The translations under genes were made by a program, and so were the position numbers. Shown here in pieces: positions 52,848-61,265 of a stretch of DNA of 64,000 nt (position 1 is the stretch's first letter; each line of letters begins with the position of its first letter). The stretch lies in NCBI GenBank assembly GCA_963738345.1, contig CAVTWI010000001.1, forward strand, positions 744,001 through 808,000, read 5' to 3'. The notes under the pieces are model-generated. The model saw nothing but the letters and a program-made list of their open reading frames with translations. It was not told the origin of the DNA and ran no database searches. This stretch comes from Bog-159 sp963738345 (GTDB lineage: Bacteria; Acidobacteriota; Terriglobia; Bryobacterales; Bryobacteraceae).

Positions 52848-53995
52848 GCATGAGATATCGCCTGACATGCCTGACGCCGCTCCTGGTCGGCGACGGCCGC
52901 AAACTGTCCCCCATCGATTACATGGTCTGGAAAGACCAGGTGAACGTGCTCGACCAGTGGCGTATTTTTCGCCTGCTGGCCAAAGGGCCGCGCCTTGAGG
53001 GATACCTGACCCAGTTGAAGAAAGCCGACAAGCTGGATTTCGCCTCTTGGGGCGGATTTGCCCAGAACTTCGCCGGCCGCCGCATTCCCTTCGAATCGGC
53101 CTCCTACTCCGCGTATTGGAATCGAGCCAGCGGCGAAAGCCTGCACATTCCCACCTTCGCCACCGGTGCCTCGGGACCCTATCTGCCGGGCACGGCCATC
53201 AAAGGCGCACTGCGCACCGGCATGGTCTCGGCCAACTGGAAGCCGGGCATGTTGAACGATGTTGCCGCTCGTACGCAGGGCGACCGCGTGCCGCGCCGTT
53301 TGGCCGAAGGTCCCGAAGAACAGGCCCTTGGCAATGCGGGTGTCAGCCGTATGCGCCTGGTAAGCGTGGCGGATTCCGCGCCGGTCAACAACGCCGCCTT
53401 CAAGGTATATCTGCTCCGCGTTTCGACGTTGCAGGCTCGCGGCGGATCGTATAGTTTGGGTTGGAAACAAATCCCCAGGGGCTCGGTGGATGGCGCGCGT
53501 CCGGACGACAGCACCCCCATCTTCGCCGAGATGGCCCCCCCCGGATTTACTTTCGAAGGCGACTGGCAGGAGAAGACATTCTTCACCCAGGCGGAGATTC
53601 GCCGCGTCGTGCGCTGGCAGGAATCCTTCGATCGCAGCCGGATTTTCGAAGCGGCCAACGACTATGCCGCCCGCCTACTCGCTACACACAAGCAGTACGC
53701 GGCATGGACCGGCCTTGACCTCCTAGCCCGCCAAGTGGACGAGTTGGAACAGCGCCTGGCATCCGCGCGCCAAGCCGGCCAGTGCCTGCTGTCACTTGGA
53801 TGGGGCGGTGGACTGCTAAGCAAAAGCGCGTGGCTCGACACCAACGATCCAAGCTACCGGCAGATTCTACAACAGACATCGATTTACGGTAAGTCGCTCG
53901 CCGCGAACCTGCCATTTCCGAAAACCCGGCGCATCGTTTTTTTGAACAACAAGCCTGCCTCGCTGCCCGGATGGGCACTGTTAGACGTGAGCTAA
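52844..53995 (+). CDS. csm5: Csm5 RAMP subunit
   Basis: This 383-residue protein has RYRLTCLTPLLVGDGRKLSP at the N-terminus and PYLPGTAIKGALRTGMV, the substrate-facing RAMP motif of Csm5. The C-terminal glycine-rich loop is LSLGWGGGLLSKSAW. Csm5 caps the backbone and helps crRNA maturation. It overlaps the csm4 stop by four bases. An 8-base C run (53535-53542) occurs in frame. It is the last gene of the operon; no further cas gene follows. Confidence 0.88.
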   Translation: MSMRYRLTCLTPLLVGDGRKLSPIDYMVWKDQVNVLDQWRIFRLLAKGPRLEGYLTQLKKADKLDFASWGGFAQNFAGRRIPFESASYSAYWNRASGESLHIPTFATGASGPYLPGTAIKGALRTGMVSANWKPGMLNDVAARTQGDRVPRRLAEGPEEQALGNAGVSRMRLVSVADSAPVNNAAFKVYLLRVSTLQARGGSYSLGWKQIPRGSVDGARPDDSTPIFAEMAPPGFTFEGDWQEKTFFTQAEIRRVVRWQESFDRSRIFEAANDYAARLLATHKQYAAWTGLDLLARQVDELEQRLASARQAGQCLLSLGWGGGLLSKSAWLDTNDPSYRQILQQTSIYGKSLAANLPFPKTRRIVFLNNKPASLPGWALLDVS

Positions 53996-54137
53996 GCGGC
54001 CCGCTCATCGCCATCGGCAGCGCCACCTTCAAATACTGCCTCGTCAGAGGCTGGGGTCACTGACACGTCGAATGGTGCGGGAAGGTCCGCTCGCGGCCGG
54101 CAGACCAGTTGCTGGGGACGTCCCTGACCAAGCCGGT
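53996..54137. other. Short intergenic region after csm5
   Basis: A 142-base spacer between the csm operon and the MarR/patatin pair. No terminator with a T-run, repeat or CRISPR unit is seen; a 30-codon frame here is listed under rejected items. Confidence 0.5.
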
Positions 54138-54575
54138 CTAACCGCCGTCGCTCAGGAGACTGCTCACTAGCATAATCGTGTCGATTTGGTCTTGGGTGAG
54201 CCGTAATAGGAAGTGTCGTTTTACTGACTCGGCGCGCACCGGTAGCGCCTCCGTCAGTTTCTGATGGCCAAGTTTCGTCAAACCGATGACAACGGCGCCG
54301 TCGGCGGTTTCGCGCTTTATGAGTCGTCGATCCTCCATACGCGTTAGCTGGTGAGAGAGACGGCTTTTTTCCCATTTCATTACCTTGGCGAGTTGCTGTT
54401 GGCGCATTTCGCCGTTGCCGAATCCGACGAGGCGGGAGAGGATACCGAACTCAGGCCCCGAAAGTCCGGTAGCTTCCGAAATGTCTCGGCCTACCCGCCC
54501 CCGAACCTCTTCGCCCATGTCTTGAAAGGCGCCCCAAATACGGAGTTCCCGCGGAGTCAGCGATTTAGCGGCCAT
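54138..54575 (-). CDS. MarR-family regulator
   Basis: This 145-residue protein has a winged-helix core MRQQQLAKVMKWEKSRLSHQ, a wing around EDRRLIKRETADGAVVIGLT and dimerisation helices at both ends, the MarR plan. MarR proteins usually repress a divergent gene and release DNA on binding a small ligand. The divergent partner here is the patatin gene, and two related palindromes lie between them. Co-regulation is therefore the straightforward reading. Confidence 0.85.
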   Translation of the reverse strand: MAAKSLTPRELRIWGAFQDMGEEVRGRVGRDISEATGLSGPEFGILSRLVGFGNGEMRQQQLAKVMKWEKSRLSHQLTRMEDRRLIKRETADGAVVIGLTKLGHQKLTEALPVRAESVKRHFLLRLTQDQIDTIMLVSSLLSDGG

Positions 54576-54602
54576 GTAAATTGCCAGACTATCAAAGAAA
54601 TA

Positions 54603-54646
54603 GTTGACATGACAACCAAACTTGATAATCTGGTTGACGTGTCAAC
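54603..54646. promoter_or_regulatory. Paired GTTGAC palindromes, likely MarR operators
   Basis: GTTGACATGACAAC (54603-54616) and GTTGACGTGTCAAC (54633-54646) are 14-mers of the same pattern, 30 bases apart. The second is a perfect GTTGAC/GTCAAC inverted repeat with a 2-base spacer; the first has two mismatched positions. Between them is a GATAAT-like hexamer. Placement between the MarR start and the patatin start supports autoregulation and patatin control. Confidence 0.7.
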
Positions 54647-54677
54647 TCTCTCCAAGCTCCGGCACAAGAGAAATCGC

Positions 54678-55616
54678 ATGAAAAAAGCAACTGTTCTATC
54701 CGGGCAGATGGTTCACAACCTTGCTCTGGTTCTAGGTGGTGGTGGGGCTGCCGGGAATGCGTGGCTTATCGGTATCATCGCAGGCCTGGCCGAAGCTGGT
54801 CTCGATTTGACAGAGGCCGCCGATCTGGTAGTCGGCACCTCTTCCGGCGCCACTGCGGCGGCGCATGTGCGGAGCGGTATACCGCCGGCCGAACTGTTGG
54901 CCTCGGTGCTGTCTCCGCCGGTTCAACCGGTCGGACAGAACCGGGAGGCGCCGCCGTCCCTGCCGATGGCCACTGTCTTCGAGAGGATGAGGGCCATCGG
55001 CGCCGCCGCTACTTCGGCAGCCGATCTACAACGTGCGATGGGCGCGTTCGGAATGGAGAGCGACTCCATACTCGGACCCGCGGCGGCGGAACTGCGGCGC
55101 GCAATGGTCGCCGCCAGGTTGCCCGTCACTGAATGGCCCGATAGGCCGATGATCTTGGTGGCACTCGACGCGCATACCGGCCACTTGGTTGCGTTCAACC
55201 GCGACTCGGGCGTCGGCTTCGTGGACGCAGTCACCGCGAGTACCGCGATGCCCGGTTTGGCGCCGACGCACAACATTAACGGCACTCGCTACATCAACGG
55301 TGGCGTGCGCTCGGCCGAAAACGCCGACCTCGCCTCAGGCTATGCGAACGTCGTGGTCCTCTCGCCGTTTGGCGGACGCAGCGGGACACCACCGCCAGGC
55401 CAGTTCGAGGGCTTGCGCAGACTACCGGGCGCGGACCTGGAGGGCCAGGTCGAGGGCCTGCGCAAGCAGGGCAGCCGCGTCGAGGTGATCACACCGGATG
55501 CCGATTCCCTAGCCGCAATGGGCACGAACCAGATGGATCCGGCGACCCGAGTCCCCGCTGCCCGTGCCGGTTTCGCCCAGGGCAAGCGGGAAGCGACCCG
55601 CGTGGTATTCCTCTGA
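54678..55616 (+). CDS. Patatin-like phospholipase
   Basis: This protein of about 312 residues has the oxyanion-hole loop VLGGGGAAGNAW and nucleophile elbow VVGTSSGATAA. The conserved third block reads RYINGGVRSAENADLA; the family's second dyad residue, Asp of DG[GA], is Asn here. Either activity is impaired or another acid is used. A start at ATG 54678 keeps both palindromes outside the coding sequence; ATG 54609 is the other option. It is regulated by the divergent MarR gene. I see no direct tie to the csm operon. Confidence 0.85.
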   Translation: MKKATVLSGQMVHNLALVLGGGGAAGNAWLIGIIAGLAEAGLDLTEAADLVVGTSSGATAAAHVRSGIPPAELLASVLSPPVQPVGQNREAPPSLPMATVFERMRAIGAAATSAADLQRAMGAFGMESDSILGPAAAELRRAMVAARLPVTEWPDRPMILVALDAHTGHLVAFNRDSGVGFVDAVTASTAMPGLAPTHNINGTRYINGGVRSAENADLASGYANVVVLSPFGGRSGTPPPGQFEGLRRLPGADLEGQVEGLRKQGSRVEVITPDADSLAAMGTNQMDPATRVPAARAGFAQGKREATRVVFL

Positions 55617-55855
55617 CTATTGCACGCCGACGCCCATCCGCGAACGATCCTGCCTTGCCGCGCGGCCGAACGACGGCCCACGAATTCTTCCGGCCAGCCC
55701 AAATTCTTGCGCCACAAAACCGGCCCGACGGACGGTAACTCGGCGCCAACCTCGCACGCCTCGTGTAGCCCGCTACATCGCCGTCACGCGGGCGCGCGGC
55801 CCGACGGCGTTTGACATCGGAATCCGTACTGATCATACTCAAAACCGGAGCAAAT

Positions 55856-57067
55856 ATGATGAGATCGCACCCAATATCCAAGATTCACCAGTGCTTCACC
55901 GGAGTGTTAATGGGATTCTTGATATTGAGCGTCGCAACCATGGTAGCAGCCGCCCAAACCTATACCGTGCTGCACAGATTTCAGTTTGCGAATGGCGCAT
56001 TTCCCTACGGTGGTCTGGTCAGTGACCCTTCGGGCACCCTGTATGGCACTACCTTTGAAGGTGGCACGCTGAACGGAACCGTGTTCAAGCTTGATAAGTC
56101 CGGCGAGACCGTGCTACACAGCTTCCAAGGTGCAACCGATGGATTCAATCCCCAAGCGAGTCTGATCCGGGACGCGGAAGGCAACCTCTATGGCACCACG
56201 ACTTACGGCGGTACATATGGGCTCGGGACCGTGTTCAAAATGACCGCAACCGGCCAGGAAACGATCCTGTATAGCTTCACCGGATACGCGGATGGCAGTC
56301 AACCAGTGGCGGGGGTGATCCAAGATTCGGCAGGCAACCTTTACGGCACAACTCAGTATGGTGGCATCAATGCAGTACCCGGCTCTAACCAAAGCTTCGG
56401 GGTTGTGTATCGGGTCGATCCGAGTGGTAAGGAGACCGTCTTGTACGGTTTCACCGGAAAGGCGGATGGGGCCAACCCGCAAGCTGGAGTGATCCGCGAC
56501 TCGGCCGGCAATCTCTATGGTGCTACTTACAGTGGCGGCGATCTTAGCACTTGTGATGGGTTTGGCTGTGGCGTCGTGTTCAAGTTGGATACAGGCGGCG
56601 CCCAAACGGTGCTGCACCGCTTCACAGGGACGCCAGACGGCGCCAATCCGATAGCAGGTCTCATCGCCGGCTCGGAAGGCAATCTCTACGGCACTACCGC
56701 GCATGGTGGCGATGTGTGCGTCAATCCTTCCGGTTGTGGAACCGTGTTCAAGCTCGACAAGTCCGGGGAAACAGCCTTATATCGGTTCAAAGGTACACCG
56801 GACGGCGAGGCTCCACAAGCAGGCTTGATAATGGACGCAGCAGGCAACCTCTACGGCACAACGCGAGGCGGCGGCGCGTCCGGCTACGGAACGGTTTTCA
56901 AAATGGATACCGCTGGCACGGAAACCTTGCTGTACAGTTTTTCCTTCGGAGCTGACGGGAACAGACCCCAAGCAGGTTTGTTTATGGATTCGACTGGTAA
57001 TCTATATGGCACGACGGTCGGCGGCGGCGGATCGTCTGAAGGAGTAGTGTTCAAGCTCAAGCCTTGA
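55856..57067 (+). CDS. Secreted GloVer-type repeat protein
   Basis: This protein of about 403 residues has a signal peptide (VLMGFLILSVATMVAAAQ) and about ten tandem repeats of roughly 37 residues. Each is built around GNLYGTTxxGG, then GTVFKLDKSGETVLHSF and DGxxPQAGLIxD, the pattern of the choice-of-anchor tandem-repeat GloVer proteins. The repeats probably fold as a beta-propeller on the outside of the cell. Start at ATG 55856 (or 55859). A Kelch protein follows 19 bases later, so both may be co-expressed. Confidence 0.85.
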   Translation: MMRSHPISKIHQCFTGVLMGFLILSVATMVAAAQTYTVLHRFQFANGAFPYGGLVSDPSGTLYGTTFEGGTLNGTVFKLDKSGETVLHSFQGATDGFNPQASLIRDAEGNLYGTTTYGGTYGLGTVFKMTATGQETILYSFTGYADGSQPVAGVIQDSAGNLYGTTQYGGINAVPGSNQSFGVVYRVDPSGKETVLYGFTGKADGANPQAGVIRDSAGNLYGATYSGGDLSTCDGFGCGVVFKLDTGGAQTVLHRFTGTPDGANPIAGLIAGSEGNLYGTTAHGGDVCVNPSGCGTVFKLDKSGETALYRFKGTPDGEAPQAGLIMDAAGNLYGTTRGGGASGYGTVFKMDTAGTETLLYSFSFGADGNRPQAGLFMDSTGNLYGTTVGGGGSSEGVVFKLKP

Positions 57068-57086
57068 AAGATGAGGGAATCTGCGA

Positions 57087-58142
57087 ATGCTGGTACCGCG
57101 AATGAACATCCATAAAACGCTCTGGTTGACTTTCTTTTGCACGCTGTCAGTCTGCCGCGTGTCCGCTCAAAGGCTGGAATGGGTTAAGCCGTCGTTAATT
57201 GGCCTGCCCCCGGCGCGGACCTCTGCATCAATGACCTATGACCCCGCCATGGGCGCGACCTTGCTTTATGGTGGTAACACCTACAATGCGATCTACGGGG
57301 ATACATGGGCTTTCTCGAATACCACTGGGTGGACGCAACTCGCCCCATCCGTTTCTCCGCCAGCGTTGCAGGGCGCGTCGATGGCCTACGACCCTAGGAC
57401 CAAAACCGTGGTGCTCTTCAGTGGAAGCCTTGTGCGTATCGGCCAGAGCGGTGGCAGTAACTCGGACCAAACCTGGACGTGGGACGGGGTTACTTGGACT
57501 CAACAATTTCCGAAGATTTCACCGCCCGGGCGCGGCTGGAACGCGCCCAATGGGATGGTATACGATTACCATCTTGGCAAGGTGGTGATGTTTGGGGGCG
57601 GCACGGATCAGTTCGTAACCGAGGATGATACTTGGGAATGGGACGGAGTTAGCAAAACGTGGGCGCAGCAGTTTCCCGCGCATAGTCCATCTCCGCGGGC
57701 GGCGACGCTGGCTTATGATGAGACCGCGAAGCTAGTCGTACTCTTCGGCGGTAACACTAACGGTGTCGCCTACGATGATACCTGGACCTATGATGGCCTG
57801 GATTGGGTCCAGCAACACCCGCTGACGGTGCCGCCAACGCGAACAGACAACGGGCTCGCATATGACTGGTCCATACAAAGGGTAGTGCTTTTTGGAGGCT
57901 TGGCCGGAGCTTGCGAAGATTGTGGCCAAGGCCGATTGAATGACACTTGGCTCTGGGATGGAAATAACTGGAGTGCGGTACAAACCGCGGCAAATCCTCG
58001 GCCCAGCTCGGGCCTGTCATTTGCTTATGACGGAACCGCGAAAGGGATGCTGCTATTCGGAGGCTGGGTAACTGACTTCAGTTTCACAGATACTACGTGG
58101 ATCTTCAAAGAGGATTTTTTGGCGCCTCGCCGCCTGCAGTGA
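57087..58142 (+). CDS. Secreted Kelch-like propeller protein
   Basis: This protein of about 351 residues has a signal peptide (KTLWLTFFCTLSVCRVSAQ) and about six Kelch-type repeats. They contain VVLFGG/VVMFGGG, DDTWEWDG, DDTWTYDG and NDTWLWDG. The pattern gives a beta-propeller that usually binds protein or sugar. No catalytic oxidase residues are seen. A second start at ATG 57102 is possible. It is the last gene before the 58275 gene. Confidence 0.85.
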   Translation: MLVPRMNIHKTLWLTFFCTLSVCRVSAQRLEWVKPSLIGLPPARTSASMTYDPAMGATLLYGGNTYNAIYGDTWAFSNTTGWTQLAPSVSPPALQGASMAYDPRTKTVVLFSGSLVRIGQSGGSNSDQTWTWDGVTWTQQFPKISPPGRGWNAPNGMVYDYHLGKVVMFGGGTDQFVTEDDTWEWDGVSKTWAQQFPAHSPSPRAATLAYDETAKLVVLFGGNTNGVAYDDTWTYDGLDWVQQHPLTVPPTRTDNGLAYDWSIQRVVLFGGLAGACEDCGQGRLNDTWLWDGNNWSAVQTAANPRPSSGLSFAYDGTAKGMLLFGGWVTDFSFTDTTWIFKEDFLAPRRLQ

Positions 58143-58231
58143 CAAGCCGGCTAAATAATCCGCCCCTATCGATCCAACCACTTGCACTACCTCATCCCCG
58201 GCTCCTGGATCCGACCATGCTCTACTCAAAT

Positions 58232-58259
58232 CGGAAGCGGGGTTTACCCCGCCCTCCGG
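58232..58259. other. GC-rich hairpin ahead of the 58275 gene
   Basis: GCGGGG (58237-58242), loop TTTA and CCCCGC (58247-58252), with flanking CGGA...TCCG extending the stem. It follows the Kelch gene and precedes the 58275 gene by 16 bases. No T-run, so it may be a leader hairpin or weak terminator. Confidence 0.4.
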
Positions 58260-58274
58260 AAAAGGATCCAACGA

Positions 58275-58832
58275 ATGTTAATCTCTGAAAAGCAGCATCG
58301 CGCGAATCAACAAAACGCTCAGCACAGTTCCGGCCCGAAGACACCTGAAGGTCGCGAGGCCATCCGCTTCAACGCCCTTACCTTTGGATTGCGCACCCGC
58401 GCCACCATCCTACCCACCGAAAACGCCGCGGCCTACTCCCAACTTTGGGACGAATTGTTCGCCGATTGGAATCCCCGCACCCGCACCGAAACGTGTTGCT
58501 TCGAAACCCTCGTCGTCATCCAGTGGCTGCTCATCCGCAACGCCAATTCCGAAACTCGAATCTACATGGAAATCCCGTTCAACGAACGCCGTTTCGCCAT
58601 GCTCGCCGAGGTCGATAAACAGCGCACCAAACTCGAAAAAGAGTTCCGCGTCGCCGTCGACTACCTGCAAAAGCTACAAAAGCAGCGTTCCGCTCAGCCG
58701 CAACCGGCATCCCCTGCCGAACCCTTGCAGGAAGTGCCCAACAACCAAATGAAACCGCATCCCGGATTCGACATGTCTGAACCCGTCGAACACCCCATCT
58801 ACTGCGCGCCCGACACCACCGACACCCGCTAA
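58275..58832 (+). CDS. Conserved hypothetical protein (NAxxSSGPKTPEG family)
   Basis: This protein of about 185 residues begins with ISEKQHRANQQNAQHSSGPK and PEGREAIRFNALTFGLRT, a pattern I recall from many acidobacterial and soil-bacterial hypothetical proteins. A coiled-coil-like middle (AMLAEVDKQRTKLEKEFRVA) and a Pro-rich tail follow. No catalytic motif seen. ATG 58275 follows AAAGGAT. It may be tied to mobile sequences, but nothing here proves it. Confidence 0.6.
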   Translation: MLISEKQHRANQQNAQHSSGPKTPEGREAIRFNALTFGLRTRATILPTENAAAYSQLWDELFADWNPRTRTETCCFETLVVIQWLLIRNANSETRIYMEIPFNERRFAMLAEVDKQRTKLEKEFRVAVDYLQKLQKQRSAQPQPASPAEPLQEVPNNQMKPHPGFDMSEPVEHPIYCAPDTTDTR

Positions 58833-59150
58833 CTCTTCCGCGCAGTAGTGATCTTTGACAACCCAGCGCCCGGCAACGAAGGGTGCGCCCGTATTGTCTC
58901 TGCTCCAGCCCCAAAATCCCGCCAAGCCGTCGCAAAATCACCAAAACAGCGAATCTGCGGCCAAAGTTCCCCGGCCAAGCGCCCCCGCGAGCGCAAGCAA
59001 GCCCGGATTCATCTGTCGAAGCCGCAGCTCACACCGGCCCGATCTCTTCTATCCATCTTCAATTCAATCGCCTGGGCTTCGTTCGTATCGCGGCTGTCGA
59101 ACGTCCCGTTGCATAAATCGATTGTGCTATATTGTTGCTGAACCCGGAGT
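58833..59150. other. Gene-free stretch before tRNA-Gly
   Basis: About 318 bases with only short low-complexity frames that lack ribosome binding sites or homology I can recognise. The last 50 bases are AT-richer and probably hold the tRNA promoter. No repeat or terminator found. Confidence 0.5.
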
Positions 59151-59225
<75 letters not shown>

Positions 59226-59307
59226 TCTTTTCAATAACTTGGGGCATATTGCCGGTTTCAACATTAATGCGATTACTGCTTTAAGCTCCCGATCACCTCG
59301 CGGAGCC

Positions 59308-59338
59308 GGTTGGAGGGTGTTACGAGCACCCTCCAGCC
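59308..59338. other. 12-bp stem-loop between tRNA-Gly and the integrase
   Basis: GGTTGGAGGGTG (59308-59319) pairs with CACCCTCCAGCC (59327-59338) across a 7-base loop, with one G-U pair. It lies at the 3' end of the integrase gene. No T-run follows on either strand; it may be a weak bidirectional terminator or an attachment-region feature. Confidence 0.55.
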
Positions 59339-59404
59339 AAACCTGAAATCTCCTCGCGTAGCATCAATTCAAAAAGCCTCAACATTCGAGTGCTCCCTGC
59401 GCCG

Positions 59405-60505
59405 TCATTGGATGACGACTGATTCCAATTTGCGAACGGCCGCCAGCTTCTGTTCGAAGCTTGCAACCGCGTATTCGTTTTCATTCACGTCAACCGTGTT
59501 GCCCATCTGTGCCGACCGGGTATGAGCATCCACACCGGCCGCCTTCGATAAAGTCGCGAACGTCCGCCGCATCACCTGGAATGTGGCCCACTCCAGACCA
59601 ACCGGCTTCAGTTTCGGGTACATCGACTTCCGCCAGATGTTGTCCCGCCTCATCGGCGTTCCTTTCTCTGAGCCGAAGATCCACGTCTCCGACGGTGAAC
59701 CGAGCAACCGAAGTTTCCACTGATCGAGCAGGGCCAACGTTCCCACTGTGAGCGCGACCCGGCGTGTCGATCGCTTCGTCTTCGGTTCATCGATATCGCC
59801 TTTGTAGACCCGGCGCCGGACCCAGACCGAGTCATCGTCCAGATCGCCCATTTGGAGCGCCAGGATTTCGCCGGGACGCATCCCTTCCCAGGTCGCCAGG
59901 CGCACGATCACCTTCTCCCGGAGTTCCAGCGCTCCGATCATCGTGGCCGCCTGATCCGGAGTCAGAACTTCCCGACTCCTTCCTTCCTGGTAGTGCCGCG
60001 GTGTAAACAGCGCCGCTGCCGGATTCCGATCGACTACGCCCTCGCTCATCGCCAGCGCGAAGACCGACCGCAAACGGAACCGGAGATGATCGACCATACT
60101 CCGTCCACAACTCCGAGCGCGTTCGTCAAGAAGTGTTTGCAGTTCGCTCCTCGTGATTTCCTGCATCAACTTCTCTCCGAGCGGCCGAACCAGATGCACT
60201 TCCAACCGATTCGTCTCAACCATGTCCGTTGACGCCTTCCACTTCCGGTGGCACACCGGAAGGTAAACGACCTCGCAGAACTTCGCGAACGTCCAGGTGA
60301 TCTTGTCGGGATTCTCTGCCCCCTCGTTGATGGGCTTCAGGATCTCGGTTAAGATGCCTTCTGCTTTCACTCGGTCCATCTTCGAGCAGAGTCCGATCTC
60401 TTTCGATTTGGGCTTTCCCCCCTCTCTCCACTGGGCATACCAGTAGTTCTTTCCATTCCGCTTGCGGGTCTTCAGACAACCCCGCTGGAATCGCTTTCGA
60501 CGCAT
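59405..60505 (-). CDS. int: Tyrosine recombinase/integrase
   Basis: This protein of about 366 residues has an N-terminal arm domain (MRRKRFQRGCLKTRKRNG), a core-binding SAM-like domain (about 60-160) and a catalytic domain with ATWEGMRPGEILALQMGD (Arg I), RRTFATLSKAAG (Arg II) and a final ENEYAVA (Tyr). The usual HxLR before Arg II is QVMR, and MGH is MGN, so two conserved histidines are replaced. ATG 60505 has AGGAAAAGGAAAA upstream; a longer start at 60556 is possible. It points at tRNA-Gly and follows the HTH gene by 2 or more bases. Confidence 0.9.
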   Translation of the reverse strand: MRRKRFQRGCLKTRKRNGKNYWYAQWREGGKPKSKEIGLCSKMDRVKAEGILTEILKPINEGAENPDKITWTFAKFCEVVYLPVCHRKWKASTDMVETNRLEVHLVRPLGEKLMQEITRSELQTLLDERARSCGRSMVDHLRFRLRSVFALAMSEGVVDRNPAAALFTPRHYQEGRSREVLTPDQAATMIGALELREKVIVRLATWEGMRPGEILALQMGDLDDDSVWVRRRVYKGDIDEPKTKRSTRRVALTVGTLALLDQWKLRLLGSPSETWIFGSEKGTPMRRDNIWRKSMYPKLKPVGLEWATFQVMRRTFATLSKAAGVDAHTRSAQMGNTVDVNENEYAVASFEQKLAAVRKLESVVIQ

Positions 60506-60557
60506 TCGTTTTTCCTTTTCCTGCGTCTGCGGCGGCAAAACTGAACATGCAGCCATA

Positions 60558-60752
60558 CTATCGGGTTTTGTTCGTTTCCAGCCACTGCTCCAGCCAATCG
60601 CGGCGGACCAGTTTCCTGCGGCCCATCGTCAGATGGGTCAGTTTCGGAAGGCCCTGGACCTTGCCGTGTATAGCGTTATGGACGTGCGCCTTCGAGCAGC
60701 GGAGGATGTCGGCGACCTCCTTCACCGTCAGGATGTTCGACGTGTTCTCCAT
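60558..60752 (-). CDS. Excisionase-like helix-turn-helix protein
   Basis: This 64-residue protein has LTVKEVADILRCSKAHVHNA and GRRKLVRRDWLEQWLE, the HTH_17/MerR-like DNA-binding fold of Xis and AlpA proteins. It sits directly upstream of the integrase and probably biases integration toward excision or regulates the integrase. No other gene lies between them. Confidence 0.8.
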   Translation of the reverse strand: MENTSNILTVKEVADILRCSKAHVHNAIHGKVQGLPKLTHLTMGRRKLVRRDWLEQWLETNKTR

Positions 60753-60823
60753 GATCTCCTCTGAACTGTAAGGCGCGACATGGATGTGCCGTGACCGTTT
60801 TAAGCGGGGGATCGATGGGGATG

Positions 60824-61027
60824 TTCGGCATTCTGGGGGCGCATCTTTAAGCGGCTTGCTGCGGGATGACTCGCTTGAATCGGCGTCAAACCAGCGTTTG
60901 CCGTACCGCCCCTAGAATGCCGAAGAATCGCCCAGTGGAAAACGGAGATTTCCTCGGCAATGTCGGGGCGCTCTAGACGACGTTTTTCGGCATTGTAGGG
61001 GCAGATCGTCGGCATTCTGGGGGCACA
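60824..61027. repeat. Cluster of 16-bp TCGGCATTNTNGGGGC repeats (MITE or IS21-like ends)
   Basis: The gene-free stretch 60753-61265 has five copies of a 16-bp motif at 60825-60840, 60908-60923 (opposite strand), 60954-60969, 60987-61002 and 61009-61024. The copies at 60908 and 61009 face inward and bound about 125 bases. Multiple terminal copies of this kind are known at IS21-family ends. No transposase is present. The remaining bases show no gene or terminator that I can support. Confidence 0.65.
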
Positions 61028-61265
61028 TAATCCTATATGTACCTGTACATGATCCAGTAGCCGGAAGCCCGCTGTTTGTGAAAATGTGGAAATCCTGGGG
61101 AACGAACCGCGCCGCCTGCGGCAAGGGAAAACGCTGACACGCAGAACTACACCGGGTAAGGAGCGAATTCCGCGCACCTGGCAAGCAGGTGCGTGCGATC
61201 CATGGGTTCTATTAACCCACTTTCAAGTGCCATGGGTCTGCAACAGCCTGCATGAATCGAGTGCG

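Noticed and set aside
53971..54063. 30-codon frame at the csm5 end (MGTVRRELSG...)
   Set aside because: Too short, overlaps csm5, no ribosome binding site; kept only as a curiosity.
54678..55616. Patatin as a CRISPR or CBASS effector
   Set aside because: It has its own MarR regulator, lies outside both operons and carries the dyad Asn; no sensor domain is present.
48799..59150. A CRISPR array near the csm genes
   Set aside because: No set of regularly spaced direct repeats was found around the operon.
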